Assembly (NCBI GenBank): GCA_029948255.1
Contig: JALIZF010001390.1
Location: 1-64,000, forward strand
DNA: 64,000 nt
Direction: 5' to 3'
Origin: Telmatactis stephensoni
Taxonomy: Eukaryota > Cnidaria > Anthozoa > Actiniaria > Isophelliidae
Shown here: piece after piece, positions 34,694-47,710 of the stretch
Layout: each line of letters opens with the position of its first letter
How positions within the stretch are numbered: the first letter of the stretch is position 1
The notes under the pieces: model-generated
Database searches by the model: none
Seen by the model: the letters and a program-made list of their open reading frames with translations, nothing else
What the model was told of the DNA's origin: nothing
Made by a program: the position numbers and the translations under genes

Positions 34694-36988
34694 AGTAGTT
34701 TACTTTGTATTCAGCGGCAAAATTATAATTTCAAAAGATCAATCGTTCAGAACGTCGAGCCGTGTGCCAAAATATATCTATCTTATAGTTCAACAAACAA
34801 AGTTAGAGGTTAGTGTTTGTCAAATTTAGACTTACTTTTTGTGACGATATGATTTCTGTCAATCAGGCTTCTTATTGAGACTGCACTGAAGGCTGCTAAG
34901 AAACTCTGGTTTGGTCCGCTTACTGTCGTGAAATAACACAAAATCTCTTTCTATATTATTATTTGCACAGCTGAAGGAGATCCACAAATACGGATTGTTT
35001 CAATCAAAAATGACAATTTTAAAACACGCTACGTACCTTGGTAACGAGTATTTTAGGACTAAACTCTTTACCAAAATGCAAACACTAACAAGTAATTCCA
35101 AGGAATAGGAAATTTGAATGACTGTAGTGTTATTTGGCTACATCATCCCAGAATGCCTTGCCGGCTTTCTTTTGTAAAATCATTACAAAAAGTCATTGTT
35201 CTACTGTTCTCAAGCGGAATAAATAATCTGAACTGATAAGAAATTAAAAAATTGGAAAGCATTCTGATAGCTGTATAGAAATGAGGCCATCATGCACAAT
35301 CCTATCAACAAACAAAATAATGAAAAAAACAATGTTTTAACCTTCACACTTCTTAGAGAAACCAGCAAAACCATGTTTTATTTGTGCCTAAAAGAACTTC
35401 AATACTGGTCCTTACAATTACGTTACAAAGACACTTTAATGAAAAGTATGGTTTCTTCTTTGCTCAAGTTTGGGAAGAGCAAATCAGTCACAAGCGATCA
35501 AATTATATTTGCTCTATTTTAAATAAAAGGGTTTATCTCTGGTCCTCCGCTAGCCCTGAGTCGGCTATTAGCCATGTTCGTCAAGATTGAGTGGAATAAT
35601 CGTTTGATTATATATCCACAACCGCTGGATACGAAAATAAAGAATTTTCGTTTTTATCGACAGAAACATTACCGCCGATTTTATAATGAACTAGACGCAC
35701 TCGTGCGTTCACTCGTGCCCATGTGGAAGGGAGCCCAAAATCGGCTTAAAAAGGACATTTAGATTAGCTGCCGCTAGAGTAAGAGTGATTGACATGTTGT
35801 TGTTAATAAACTTTTTAAGATGCTTCTCGAAGCGTGCACTGGTTGCCTGTAGTTCAACAAGCCGCAGTAGTGAAGACCTTTTTTTGAATCAGCTAACTAA
35901 ATTTAAAGAAATTGAACTTTTGTAAGCCCAGTAATTTTAAAAATAGGAGCTTGTTATCGTCGACCACCGGGTGATGCCGGATCAGATGGTCCGTCCTTAT
36001 CTGATTAGTCAATTTGTCTGTCAGCAACTACTAGTATGGCCTTTGTCCTTCTATTATCATGGGTATTATATATCTCACATGCAAAAATATTACCTGCGAA
36101 TATACCAGTTTATTCAACTTTTTTATTTTACTATATATCTAAATTGTTTGCTGTAAAGACTTTTACAACGGCGTTTTTGACATAATAACAAATCGTGTTT
36201 TTTTTCGTTCATGTTTCAGATTCAGCATTACGTGACCAAACGCAACAGGTCAAAATATAAGTTCCATGCAATGGTCTGGTCCAGAATTTCGATATTAAAA
36301 TTCAGTACAAAAACCTCTCAAGATCTCTTGAATGCTTGAATGAGAAATATAATTGACTTGTCTCTATATGTGTCGTTTAGCAACATGTAGGGTGAGAAAT
36401 TCGTGTGATTTCCAGCTCAAAGGACGGCAGTCTTTATCGCGAGAGCTTAATTGCAAGCACTCCATTGAGAGTTCGATATTTCATTGGTCAAAGTATTGGA
36501 GATCAAGCTCAACATAACAGCCCATTTTGAAGCTCTTATAAGTTTCTAGGTATATCTCGAGTTAAAAACTCCATTTTACATTGTTTTACTGCTGGAAGAG
36601 CCTGTCTCTGAAAGCTATTTTCTTTGTAGTCGGCCATCTTGCATTCCTAAAGTTTCTGGCTTGCGTTCGCAGTCGCTCAAAGGTGATGAATGAAGGACAT
36701 TGTTTTTACGTTCTTAACCAATCAGAAGTGCCTCAGGACGAACAGAGGGGAAAAACACATTTGCAGTATATCATTCGTTCCCGGCCTACGGCCTGGGCAC
36801 GAGTAAAAATGCGCTCGTACGCGGGCCAGCAATCACGTGAAAACTTTGTATATTCAATCGAAGGAGGGATTTTTCAACAAAGTTCATGAAATTTTGTAAA
36901 CAATCTTAGATGTATCTACAGGAAATACGTTTTAAAGATCAAAAATATTATTAAGGTTAAGGTTAACGCACTCGAGCGAGTGAGTGAT

Positions 36989-37098
36989 CGAGATTTACCT
37001 GTACGACTTCGCTAACAATGAACGAGAAATATTAAATTGAGAAAAATATGAAAAAATTTCGAGTTCATTGTTAGTGAACGAGTGAAGGTAAATCCCGA
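36989..37098. mobile_element. Inverted-repeat element
   Basis: CGAGATTTACCT with CGCTAACAATGAACGAGAAAT is mirrored by ATTTCGAGTTCATTGTTAGTG and AGGTAAATCCCG (arms of about 42 bp). Confidence 0.6.
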
Positions 37099-38464
37099 TA
37101 ATTCACGAGCAAAGAGTGTATTAATCTTTTTATTATTCAATTTGAATACACTGCAGAAACAGGCTAACAACTGTCAGTACGCCATCTTCCGGTAGCTTGT
37201 CCTGCCTTATCTTACCATTATCCTAGCAAACATGACTCGCTTTGGAGCCCGTTGCTAGGGAAACTTCATATTTTTGTAAGTCAAGCAATGAAAACTAACT
37301 AATAGGTAAAGCTATTTATGAAAAATAAAGCATGTAGGAATGCTGAAACCCCTAGAGACGATGCAATCAAGTAAAATATTTGGCACGAATGGAGTCGTTC
37401 TGTGTATTTAACTTAGGTTAGAGTTTTTTAATAAAAAACATTTCATAAAGGAGACAATCAAACTTAGTTTGGCATTTCCTTATAATAGAAAAAAGACTAT
37501 TGAAAATAGAAGTGTTAACGCCATCATATGCTTATCAACAAAATGCTTGCCAATGGCAGGATACCTATGCTCTTATATAAATTTTTAGAGCTTTAAGAAC
37601 GTTTTGCTGATAACTTCGCTAATTTACACTTTTCTAGAAAACCCATACGTAACTTTGTGGAGCATAATACATAAAACACTTCAAGATAAAAATTGTTTTA
37701 CATGCAAACTCCTCAAAGATTATAAAATTTAAAATGAAAACCAGCTGTTTGCGCAAGCGCACTGGAGATTTCAGATGTTTGACACTTTAGTATAGCTCGG
37801 CTGTATCATAATGAATAGCTTCAATATGCTTATACTTTTACTTACAATGGTTTGACCCATTATTTTGCTTAGCCTCGGCCGACTGATAATTTGAGAAATT
37901 TGTAGCATATTTTGTTGAATCAATTTTGATAAAAAGATTTATTTCCCGCTCTCTCGATAGAAATGCGAATCTTTAAGACCCAAAGAAACGGGGGCATTCC
38001 AAAAGTGACATTTTCTCAAAAAATCGTAAAATCGAAGGCGTCAATGAGCTCTGGCACTCGCTTTTACAGCCAACATAGCAACCACTTTGCTTAGTAACGA
38101 AATATGTCCCAGCACCCTTAAATAGCTGTGATACATCATCCTTGACATTCTATCTCGTACTAGATCCCGTTCTTCGAGCAATCTCCTTTACCTTGGGTTT
38201 GGCAAAGAAGACACCTCTCCCTCTGACACTTTCTATCTTTTGTTGGGTTTCGACTTTTGCAGCATCATTGTCAATGGTCATGAGGTCTCACTCATATCAA
38301 GGAATTTGTTATAAAAATGTGCTGTTTTCGGGCGCGCTCAGTTGCGCGAGATCCTTATAAGGAAATTTGCCCATATAAGGAAATTTGTACTTATCATAAA
38401 TGGCAATTAGAATGAGTTTTCATTGCAAAAAAAGCGATTTTAACCGATATTATGACCACTTATC

Positions 38465-38470
38465 TTTATT
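38465..38470 (-). other. Polyadenylation signal AATAAA (Ras-like gene)
   Basis: TTTATT on the plus strand, about 320 bases after the stop codon of the Ras-like gene. Confidence 0.35.
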
Positions 38471-38786
38471 TTTGGTAAACTGTCCAAATTCAAGTGTCCA
38501 ATTTAAGAAAAAATGGACAGTCAACCAAAATTAAAGAAAAATCTATCTGTTCGCAATATTTGATTTAGAGACAGTTTATATCGTTAAATTTCTTAATTCT
38601 AGCTATATAATTAAGCGTGGAATTCCAATGAATCATCCAATGAATTTTCCTATATATATTGAACTATTCTACTGAATAGCTTCCCATCGCACTTCTATGA
38701 CGTCATCAATGCATCCATACTTGGCTGAAACAAAACTCTCGACCAATCACATGTAATGAGACATGAGATATACCAATAATTTAGAT

Positions 38787-40206
38787 CTATGGTTCTGGCG
38801 ACAATAGATTTCCTTTAGAACTATTTCTACGGAATAGCTTCCCCATTGCACTTCTAAGTGGGCGAGGTGATAGGGAGTATTTTCGTTCTTTCTTTCTTCT
38901 CACTCCATCACGGTAAAGATCGTGAAATGCGTGTGTTATTTCTTCAAAACCATCAGAGGCAGAACACTCGTAGAATGAACACTTCATTTCATCAGCTAGC
39001 TGATTTCCTTCGGACTTCATAACCTAAGAAACAAAACGTTTTATTTGCAGTAACGTCTCGACAGTTAAGCATGCGCAGAGTGCAGAGTGAAGAGTGCAGC
39101 TGAGATATAATTCAGCCATTTTATTATATTTTGTTTTGCTGCTGTTGTTTTTGTAATTGTTGTTGTTGTTATTATTTTTGTTCAACGTTGCAGGAAAGAG
39201 CTCGTAAGCGTTTTCTTAAATCTTGGGATGTTGCCGTGTTTGGATTTTTTGGGACTTTTAGTATGTTCTTTAGAAATTAATTCGAAAAGGTTTTCGAAGT
39301 AAAAACTGGGATTTTGTTCCGGGTTGACCATATTTTTTGTAAAATGGCTGGACTAATTGGGTTCCGGAAAGCTTAACTGATACTCGGAGGGATCAAGTTA
39401 ATATATATGAATGTCGGGGGCCACAGGATCCGGTTTTTAGGTTCGCAAATTTGTAAAAGCTGTTTGTGAAACTCAGTGAACTGATTTCACAGTGATAAGA
39501 AAACAAAATTTCTCGAAACCTGCCTATTCTAAATGTCCGCCTCGATCTTTGGACCAAAATCATCTGAATTTGCTTTGCATACAAGACTGTATAAACATAG
39601 CCTATATTACAGCCAAAATCGATATCGTTGCATCGCGACAAGTAAATTACAAATTAAATTTTATTTTGGGTTTTTCTGAGCCGTCAATCAGTTTGGGGGC
39701 GTAGCTTCTTTCAAATCAACCAATCACTGAACGAGCCCGTGAAAGCTCCGCCCCCAAGAATGATGGACGGATCAGAAAAGACCAAAATCTTACCGACGTT
39801 GGAGGTCGCAATGCAACGATTTTCGCTGTAATTTCCTTACCTGTCTCTTATGTTCCAAGTCACTTTTATTCGCCAACAATACAACCACTGGTTTGGATTT
39901 AACGTTACATAACGTTTGGTAGTAGTTGATGATAGAATTGAAACTATTACGGTCAGTGATAGAGTAGATTAAGACGTAACTATCACCCCAGAGGACATGG
40001 TTTTCTAGGATTCGATCTCTAGCTTGACCACATGGCTAGGATAACAACATAAAGAGAGTTTAGTTTAGCACTGAATTCAAATTTAGAGGTGTTATACTCG
40101 AGAGGGGGAGGGCTGAGTTGAGTAATAAAATGGCGGATAGAAACTTTATTTGTACTGCTTTTTTTGTTTTGTTTTGTTTTGTTTTGTTTTGTTTTGTTTT
40201 GTTTTG

Positions 40207-40237
<31 letters not shown>

Positions 40238-40258
40238 TGTTTTTTGTTTTTTGTTTTG

Positions 40259-40289
<31 letters not shown>

Positions 40290-43200
40290 GTTTTTTGTTT
40301 TGTTTTGTTTTGTTTTGTTTTGTTTTGTTTTGTTTTGTTTTGTTTTGTTTTGTTTTGTTTTGTTTTGTTTTGTTTTGTTTTGTTTTGTTTTGTTTTGTTT
40401 TGTTTTGTTTTGTGTTTTGTTTTGTTTTGTTTTGTTTTGTTTTGTTTTGTTTTGTTTTGTTTTGTTTTGTTTTGTTTTTCAATGTTACAAATTATTATTA
40501 AGATACATAAAAAAGTATTTGTTGGCGAGCGCAGCTACTTAATTAAAATAGCTAAAAAAACTTATTTGAACAACTGCTTTGTTGAACTGTGCAATGTCTT
40601 CTGGCGCTTTTGCCATAACTGGGTGACACTGCATGTATGAGTTATTTTGAGTTATGTTATAAAGAAAAATATATTTGATACTCGATGAAGTTATTGTATA
40701 GATTTTCATGTCTTAGCCAATTAGGTGGACGTATTAAACAATATACAATCAACACCTTGGTGCATTCCCTGCATTAGAGATGCATGCTTACCTCTTCCTC
40801 GTACCATTACTTTGAAAATCAAAACGTTCACCTAAGACTGATAACTTGTGCTTAAGTTGTTTCAATTAGTCTAAGACAAGCCGGTTGATTCCTTAATCAA
40901 ACACTCGAAGCGCGTAGTATATAGTGAAAAAAAAAACAGTTCGAGACAGCTTTAAGTGACAATTTTGAGAAGCTTTTTGTGACGGATAGCCTGTGTATTC
41001 TGTTAACTTACCAAAGGGCCTGGGTCAAGTACTTCTATGTTGATGTGTTCGTCATCGATGTTAACTTGACATTGGTAATGGAAGTCTGAAAAATAAAACA
41101 AATACATGGCAAACATTGTTCGCGATTTTCTTTTGTCAAGACCACTGACATGTCTACCATGTCGTCTATACATTCTTTGGTAAATGCTTGCAATGTGGCC
41201 AAGAATTACTATCTCGAACCTCTGCTATCTCAAACAAGATTTCGCTTCCCCTGGAAGTTCGAGTTAGTGGGGCTGTACTAGTATCGGCTTGTGTGTTCTT
41301 GTATTCGTACGTGTGTTCGTACGTACCTTGAGATGAGTCGTATTCTCCTATAAATCGCTTTGTAATGAATCTCACAGCCACTGCTGTAAAAAAAAAAAAA
41401 AAGAAAGAAAGAGAAAGACAACGAATATATATATGAAAAACGAACGATATAATGTTATTGTCACAATATGTATGATTAATTCATATTCAAATTAAAGTTG
41501 CACTAGCTAGGCTGGCGCTTTTAGGCCCAAGCGATACACGATGCAACATTTCTTGGATCATCGCGCGCAACACAGCTTGAACCCCCGGTAATGTTACAGA
41601 AGATATTGAACGCGTGTTGAACACGAATTTTATAGAAGGTGCTGCAGAAAATGTTGTAGAAGCAGAACTAGATCTTAAACCAGCTGTAACTGTTGCGCGC
41701 AATAGGGGTTCAGAGGTGAATACATGGTTCAACCCTGTGTTGCGCATGCACGATGTTGCAGACAATGTCACAGCAAATGATGCATCGTGTGTCCGAGCCT
41801 TTGATATACCAAATCTGCCAAATGTACAGAAACGCTGCAAATCATATCCTTGGCTTCATATTGAGTCACACATCCATTTTTAATACTTTAGTGAAAAAGC
41901 AGCTGTTAGTATAAACTTTCAATCTCAGTGGCACAAACGCTGGCAGACTATGTTTGATCATGAGTACACGGTTTGACATCTTAATGCTCGTAGTGTCAAG
42001 TTATGCAAACACCGCCAACTTGCGTTAATAATGACTAGGAACTTCCTCATCTCAGTTTACTCATCGGACATGCGCACTATTAATAAACTGGTGAATGTTT
42101 GCCCAAGACAAACATACCTGAACATACCGAATTAAGACCGCTTTCTATCAATTAAATGTTAATTGTAAACATTGAATTTTATTAATATTTTATAGTTAAA
42201 ATGTAGCTACCAATCTTGTCGTTAGGATTGCGTCCACGGATCATATATTCAATACTCATCCACAAAAAGATGAGATAGGTTTTTCCTTAGATTAACCATC
42301 ATGTGTAATTCTTAACTATACATCATCTAGTTAGAACCAGCTTTACAAATTAGCAACGTCTCAACTACTATGAAATGCTGATTAGTTAATATAAATATAG
42401 CTACCTTGTAGCACACACACACATATACTCTCCACAGATACACTTACATACTTGGGACTACATCACTAACTCAGTAATCTGGTTTGAGTGAACCCGCGCG
42501 AGTTCGGAAAACGGTCCTAGTGAGGAAAACCTTCTCTAAAGCCGCGCTGTCTCAGAGAAACCAATCAGAACAGCAGATCGAAACAACTGTGTTTACACTA
42601 GTTTCTCCAACCAAGTCACGACCGAGAGAGAATTCAACTCTTTCTCTATAACACAACTGCGGTAAGCTGTAACACAACTTTTATACCAGTATGATTTGTA
42701 ACTATATATTGTGCTGAAATAAACTGTCTAGACAGTGACATCGATCTATAATTCTTGTCCAAACAACTTAATGTCTAATTAAGGTAGGATTATTTGAACC
42801 AAGACGGATCGAAAAACGCATTATAATCGAGTACGCAAACCATCAAACCAATCTAAACAAGTTGGTCCAATTACGGATCAATTATGATTACCAGCCAGTT
42901 TGAGTTTGGACTCCATTTTACTACAAGTACTAATGCTTAGAATTCCACTTCTTCCCTTTCTTCCATGCAAGTGTAGTCTATCTCCTTCAGCTACGAGAAG
43001 ATTCTCATGAGCTTGAGCGACAGACCACACACACACACACACCAACATCTCTGTATTCTTCCTGAAGAGTTCTGTGAGTTCTTTCACTTCCCTCTGAATC
43101 AGTGTTAGTGTATATTAGTGAGTGGAGAGATGGAGCCTTCGGTTTAACGTCCTCATCCGAGAAGAAGTGAAGCTCTAACCCGCGGCCGTTTCCAAGTGTA

Positions 43201-45211
43201 CGCAAATACAAAAGCAGCCTCTTCTCCTCAGCCTTAAAAACCTGAGTGACGGTTGACGTTCGGCTAGGAATCAAACCCCGACCTCCCGCAGAAAGACCAT
43301 GTCGCTCAACCAGCTGATCCAACCGGGCGGCGGTTGTTGATATATAAATGCTATATGAGAGTTCTTTCATTTAAGCCCGGTTTACTATAGAAAACCTTTT
43401 GTGGTACACGGGGCAGGCTATCATTTCTGGCACGGCACCCTTAATTATGTATGATAAAATTTGTTGGCCTGATTAGAGAGAGTCTGGATGGGGGTGTGCA
43501 AATGTCAGTTGTCAGTTAGATTTTGGCCTTTTTGTCGGTTGTCAGTTAAGTGGAAATTAATGATTAACAAAGGCTTTTATTTATTTCTCATGACATTTTT
43601 TCTATCTAAGCCAGTTTTACGACCAAAATTCAGCAATTTGACATCCACTTGAACTTTGTCACATGCAACTGTCCCTGGGAGAGATGGGTTATGGAGAAAA
43701 ACGACTATTTTTGTCGGATTTTGGTTGAATTGTCAGTTAAAAACAGGCTACACAAATGTCAGTTGCCATTTAAATTCTAAGGCATTTGTCGGTTGTCAGT
43801 TAAATTTTGGGCATTTCCAGACCCTCATTAGAGTGCCGTGCAATTTTTATCGCTAAAACGGTTTAATTTTCCCAAATAATTTCATTTTAAACAAAACAAT
43901 GGTACACGTAGTTTATTTAACCAAAATCTAAAATGAAAACTATTTTCAAGGCTTTGTTTTGCAAACCAATTGAGTTCTTGTCAAAGTAAATAATCTTAGT
44001 TAACACTAATATTTATGATCTTCAGTTGAACTAGCCTGGAGTAGTTTTAAAACTTGCACAAACACACCAACAGACACACATTTGGGATTGCAACTTCCTT
44101 TGGTATTTGAAGTATCTAACTTGACATCAGTTTCAAGGGTAGCGCTTCAGACTCTAAGATTTTTGTATCACGATTGCTCCTGCTAGGTTTTTCGTGGTAC
44201 GACGTCACGCCCATGAAACACGTCAAGGCCGATGAAAAAAATATATTTCCTGAACTCCTAGCTGTAACAGGGAAAACTTCAAAAAGTGAAAAACATCAAA
44301 ACTATCAAACAATTGCGATTCTCTTTTTGCAAGTTTCATTGACCCAAGCAAAACAGAGGTATTGAAAAGCAAAACTTGATAACATTGACGTCTTTTTTCT
44401 CTGCGAACCATTTTTACACGCTACGTTCAGCGCGCCGAATATGATCCATTCCTCATCAAAAACTGGAGCAGCAAATCCCTCGACCTCTTTAGCAACCGAA
44501 ATGACTGGCACTTCATTCCTTGATTGTTGAGGTGCTGTGTTTGTACCGAAAAGTCAGCGTTTTCCCATACATACATTTCATGACATAAGTCACCAATTCT
44601 GCCTTTGTTGTATCTTTTAAAACTCCATTTAGATGTTAAAGGTTACAAAATTTCTCATTTGAACAATTGCCAAAGTTTGACCTCAGAACGTAGAGCTAAC
44701 ACAGTGTATATGAAACTCCGCATCACATGCACTCAAAAGCTACTCACGATACATTAATTTTTGAAAATGCTTCATCAGGACCAAATAAGGCGAAAAAGTT
44801 GTTTCAAAAATTATCAGTTTGTGAGAAAGACTACTTTGTAAGTAACAATGAATTAAAATTTTGGGTGAAGAAAACTTTGCCTGTCGTCACTACGGTTTAA
44901 TGGGCTCTGTTAAAGCGATTATAAATATGCCTTAGTTATTGATAAATGAAAGCTTTCACGAGGCAATTAGAACTTATTCATTATCATCTCGTATGTTTGC
45001 GAGAACATGAAATTTTCTTCAAAGATTTTCCCAGTTAAAGTGGACTTTCCTTAACAAATTTTCGTTTAGGGTTTTCGTCTTTTCATTTGTACATGAAAAA
45101 TGCGTGTGTCTCTATGTGATCGGTTGACTTACCTGACTTGCCGACTTGACGCTCGCCAAAAACCACAAACCTCACGTCTGCTGTCTTAAACGACTCTCTT
45201 CTGCTCAACAT
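38787..45211 (-). CDS. Ras-like small GTPase, RASL11/RERG type (213 aa)
   Basis: Five exons join in phase: 45133-45211, 41327-41383, 41012-41085, 39841-40035 and 38787-39023 (642 nt, stop TAG). G1 is GERQVGKS (residues 19-26), followed by AVRFITKRFIGEYD, a segment characteristic of the RERG/RASL11/RASL12 branch. G4 is NKSD (126-129) and G5 is ECSAS (154-158). The G3 motif, normally DTAGQ, reads LDPGPLPCGQ, so the catalytic glutamine is not in its usual place; RASL11-type proteins also depart from the consensus here. The switch I threonine is not obvious (EYDSSQDF). The C terminus is basic and ends SPEP with no CAAX box, as in RERG/RASL11, so membrane anchoring by prenylation is not expected. 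Likely a signalling regulator; partners are unknown. Intron 1 is 3.7 kb. Confidence 0.9.
40155..40480. repeat. (TTTTG)n microsatellite, ~325 bp
   Basis: More than 60 pentamers with a few interruptions (TTTTTTG, GTGTTTTG). It is in an intron of the Ras-like gene. The 127-158-codon Phe/Cys/Leu open frames and Lys/Gln/Asn frame here are artefacts. Confidence 0.95.
41525..41810. mobile_element. MITE-like inverted-repeat element
   Basis: Left ACACGATGCAACATTT...GCGCGCAACACAG and right GTTGCGCATGCACGATG...AAATGATGCATCGTGTG are inverted, partly diverged. It lies within the first intron of the Ras-like gene. Open frames on both strands through it are coincidental. Confidence 0.6.
43090..43357 (-). 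mobile_element. tRNA-derived SINE, family A, with target-site duplication
   Basis: On the minus strand it reads GCCCGGTTGGATCAGCTGG (A box), GGGTTTGATTCC (B box), then GAGGAGAAGAGGCTGC and TCTCGGATGAGGACG, matching the copy at 11900. A 14-bp duplication, GAGTTCTTTCAYTT, flanks it at 43076-43089 and 43358-43371 with one mismatch, which fixes the insertion limits. It is in intron 1 of the Ras-like gene. Confidence 0.85.
43490..43830. repeat. Clustered TGTCRGTTGTCAGTTA motifs
   Basis: TGTCAGTTGTCAGTTA or close variants occur near 43503, 43533, 43732, 43757 and 43786. AGTCTGGATG near 43480 and CCAGACCCTC near 43817 are roughly inverted, which suggests an element with internal motif repeats. Confidence 0.45.
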
Positions 45212-45510
45212 TTTTCCTTCCTTTAGTTCCAACGCTGCCTCTTTCTCTAGCACACAACCTTAAAAACACTGTTGCGATTTTGTGAATGAAAACTTCAAGG
45301 AACGCACTTCAGGAAGTACTTCGAGAGCACATCAACCATTATAGCCGATAAAATCATCGAATTTGTTTACTTTGAGATCAATTTTTTGCTTTAATTGATG
45401 ATAGTGTCTCGTTTTTGTTGTCTTAATTACGCGATAGTACAATAAAGCGGCTTAGAATTAAAGTTCTGCTGTCAGAATTGACGCTAAATCAAACGCTCTA
45501 AAGTAAACCA

Positions 45511-45885
45511 CCCGGGGGTACTCTCTATGTTGGTGTGCTAGGGATGATCGTCGTATTTTTTAGGGGTTGAAATCGCCGATTTGGTATTCTTTAGGGGTCG
45601 TCAGAGAAAAACCAAGGTTTTTCAGAAAAGATGGTATTTTTTAGGGGTACAAAATAAAATAAACGAGACGATTTTTTTTACTTACTGCCTTTTTTATTAG
45701 AATTATTTTCTTTGTTAGTTTTTTGTTTGATTTTTGGTATTTTTTATTTTTTAGGGTCGACAATTTTGGCATTTGGGTATTTTTAGGGTACGTTTGGAGG
45801 TTTCCGACGATCATCCGCTAGCGTTTTGACCCCGAAGAACCCCCCCCCCCCCCCACACACACACACACACCCGGGGTAAACCATT
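45511..45885. mobile_element. C/G-ended inverted-repeat element
   Basis: CCCGGGGGTACTCTCTATG at the left and a 15-C run with (CA)n and CCCGGGG at the right bound a region in which GGTATTTTTTAGGGGT recurs at least four times. GGGATGATCGTCG is inverted as CGACGATCATCC. It is intergenic. Confidence 0.5.
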
Positions 45886-46936
45886 TATAAATCTTGCATC
45901 TCTACTGGATTAAGGAATGTGGAATGTTCACAGATTCAATAATACGTCAGGTCGACGGTATATTTGTGATGGGAGGGGTGGTGGAGAAATATTTCAAGCC
46001 GCGTGATGAAAAATGTAACGCTCTTGGAGGGGAGGGGAGGGGAAAATGGAGGGGAGAAGAGAGTGGAGATAAAATGACAAGTCCCCGTTTGGAAATCCAG
46101 AATCGTTTTCAAACACCAATTTTTTTTGAATTCTTTTTTATCATTATTATTATTTTGTTATTTTATTAAATATTTTTTTGATTTTTTAATTTTTTTTAAT
46201 TTTTAAACTAGGACTAGTGAGCAGCACAGAGGAGAACTCGTGTAGTTGTAAACTTTCTTTTTAATTTCCGACGCGTTTCGTCTCTAACGGAGACTTCTTC
46301 AGGGAATGAGGGAATGGATATTACAACCATAGGACCAGCTATATACACACGCTAAACTACTGAACGTGTCTAAAGTAAAACTTCTCATGGAAGTGACTAT
46401 AATAACTTTTACATACTGGTTCCGGACTTCGCAAAACGCCGCGACTATATGTTATTGTGTAATGTAATAGAAATTGCAGCTGAAAATAAGGCTCCGAGCA
46501 AAAAAACTTGGATCGGAGCCATATGGAAGACAAAGAGAAGTTTTATTTCAAACAAAAGAAGTTCACATTCCGTACATTCTACGGTGCTGCTCTTTGTTTC
46601 AAGATGCACGAAGTTGGAAAATAGTGATAAACCAAAAAAGGTCTAATCATATACTGAGTTATCAGCATTCAAATACCATCCCAACGGCACGTTGGAAAGG
46701 GATTTCAAGGTACGTATCGAACTAGACTTTGCCTTTATCCTCTAAATCATGACTCTGTTCCATAACATAATGCATAATTGTCGAAATCTCGAAATTTATC
46801 AGGAACAAGTGGTGCTATTGTTTGTAAATCATGATTTGAACGGCGCCTGAATCAAGAATACTACCAGCTGTGCATGGTTCATTGTTTTAATAGCGCTCAT
46901 TTATACGGCTCAGAAGGATCGATGCTCGTTTTGACT

Positions 46937-47020
46937 TTCAGGAGTAATTTCAGGAGTAATTTCAGGAGTAATTTCAGGAGTAATTTCAGGAGTAATTTCA
47001 GGAGTAATTTCAGGAGTACG
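46937..47020. repeat. 12-bp tandem repeat TTCAGGAGTAAT
   Basis: Seven consecutive copies, the last ending TACG, in the intergenic region before the first methyltransferase gene. Confidence 0.95.
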
Positions 47021-47053
47021 CTCAAAGGAACTTAGATTAAAACCGAGCTTCGC

Positions 47054-47262
47054 CTGTCTCGCAACGGCGTTGCAAAACAAGTTGCAGAGAAAATTATGGC
47101 GCTGTTACACTGTGCAATTTTCCCTAGCAACTTGCAATATTTTTGGCCAGTTGCTGGGGAAAATTGCGCAGTGTAACAGCGCCATAATTTTCTCTGCAAC
47201 TTGTTTTGAAACGCCGTTCGAGACAAGTTGCTGGGAAAATTGCACAGTGTAACAGCGCCTTT
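47054..47262. mobile_element. Nested foldback element, TIR GGCGCTGTTACACTGTGC
   Basis: About 80-bp arms (TGTCTCGCAACGGCGTT...) are inverted around a short centre near 47138. The module GGCGCTGTTACACTGTGC, with AATTTTCCC and AGCAACTTG, occurs once forward (47099) and twice reversed (about 47182 and 47262), so two copies are joined head to head. Confidence 0.8.
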
Positions 47263-47710
47263 AGATCCCAAGCAATTTTACGCGTTTTTCGACCTAAACT
47301 TTTAAAACGACACACAATACGTTAATATTTAGGACTTTGCCTAGCAGCATACGGGTTTTGGATCGAGAAATTCGTACAAGCGGATTTTGAATTATTCGAG
47401 GCGCAATTTTGCAACCCCCAAAATCACAATTTCTTTTCAGTTTCGATTCAATAATTTTAAAAGCAAAGCAGCCTCTCACCAAAGGGAGAAAACAGTTGAC
47501 CAAAAAATCTTTCTTTAGGAGCACTAAACGTTTTTGTATGAATTTTGATAAAATTCAGCCCAATTTCCGATGTCTAAGTGGGCGTACGCTGGCGGTGAAC
47601 CAAAGCACTTTCTGACGTGCCACTTCGTTGAGATCCACTTCGTAGAAGACATAACAATTACTAGGCAGCTAAGGTTACTTTTTTCTTGTTATCAATTATA
47701 GATAAAATTA

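Larger units (their letters stand above)
31503..38786. other. Intergenic region without a recognised gene
   Basis: About 7.3 kb of AT-rich DNA between the tryptophanase and Ras-like genes. It holds several inverted-repeat elements, listed separately. Short open frames (for example at 35292-35522 and 36581-36889) have no splice context or recognisable motif. Confidence 0.5.

Noticed and set aside
40060..40640. Open frames of 127-158 codons on both strands
   Set aside because: They are translations of the (TTTTG)n microsatellite with no start or splice context.
41487..41883. Overlapping 117- and 89-codon frames on opposite strands
   Set aside because: Both lie in a MITE-like inverted repeat within an intron of the Ras-like gene.
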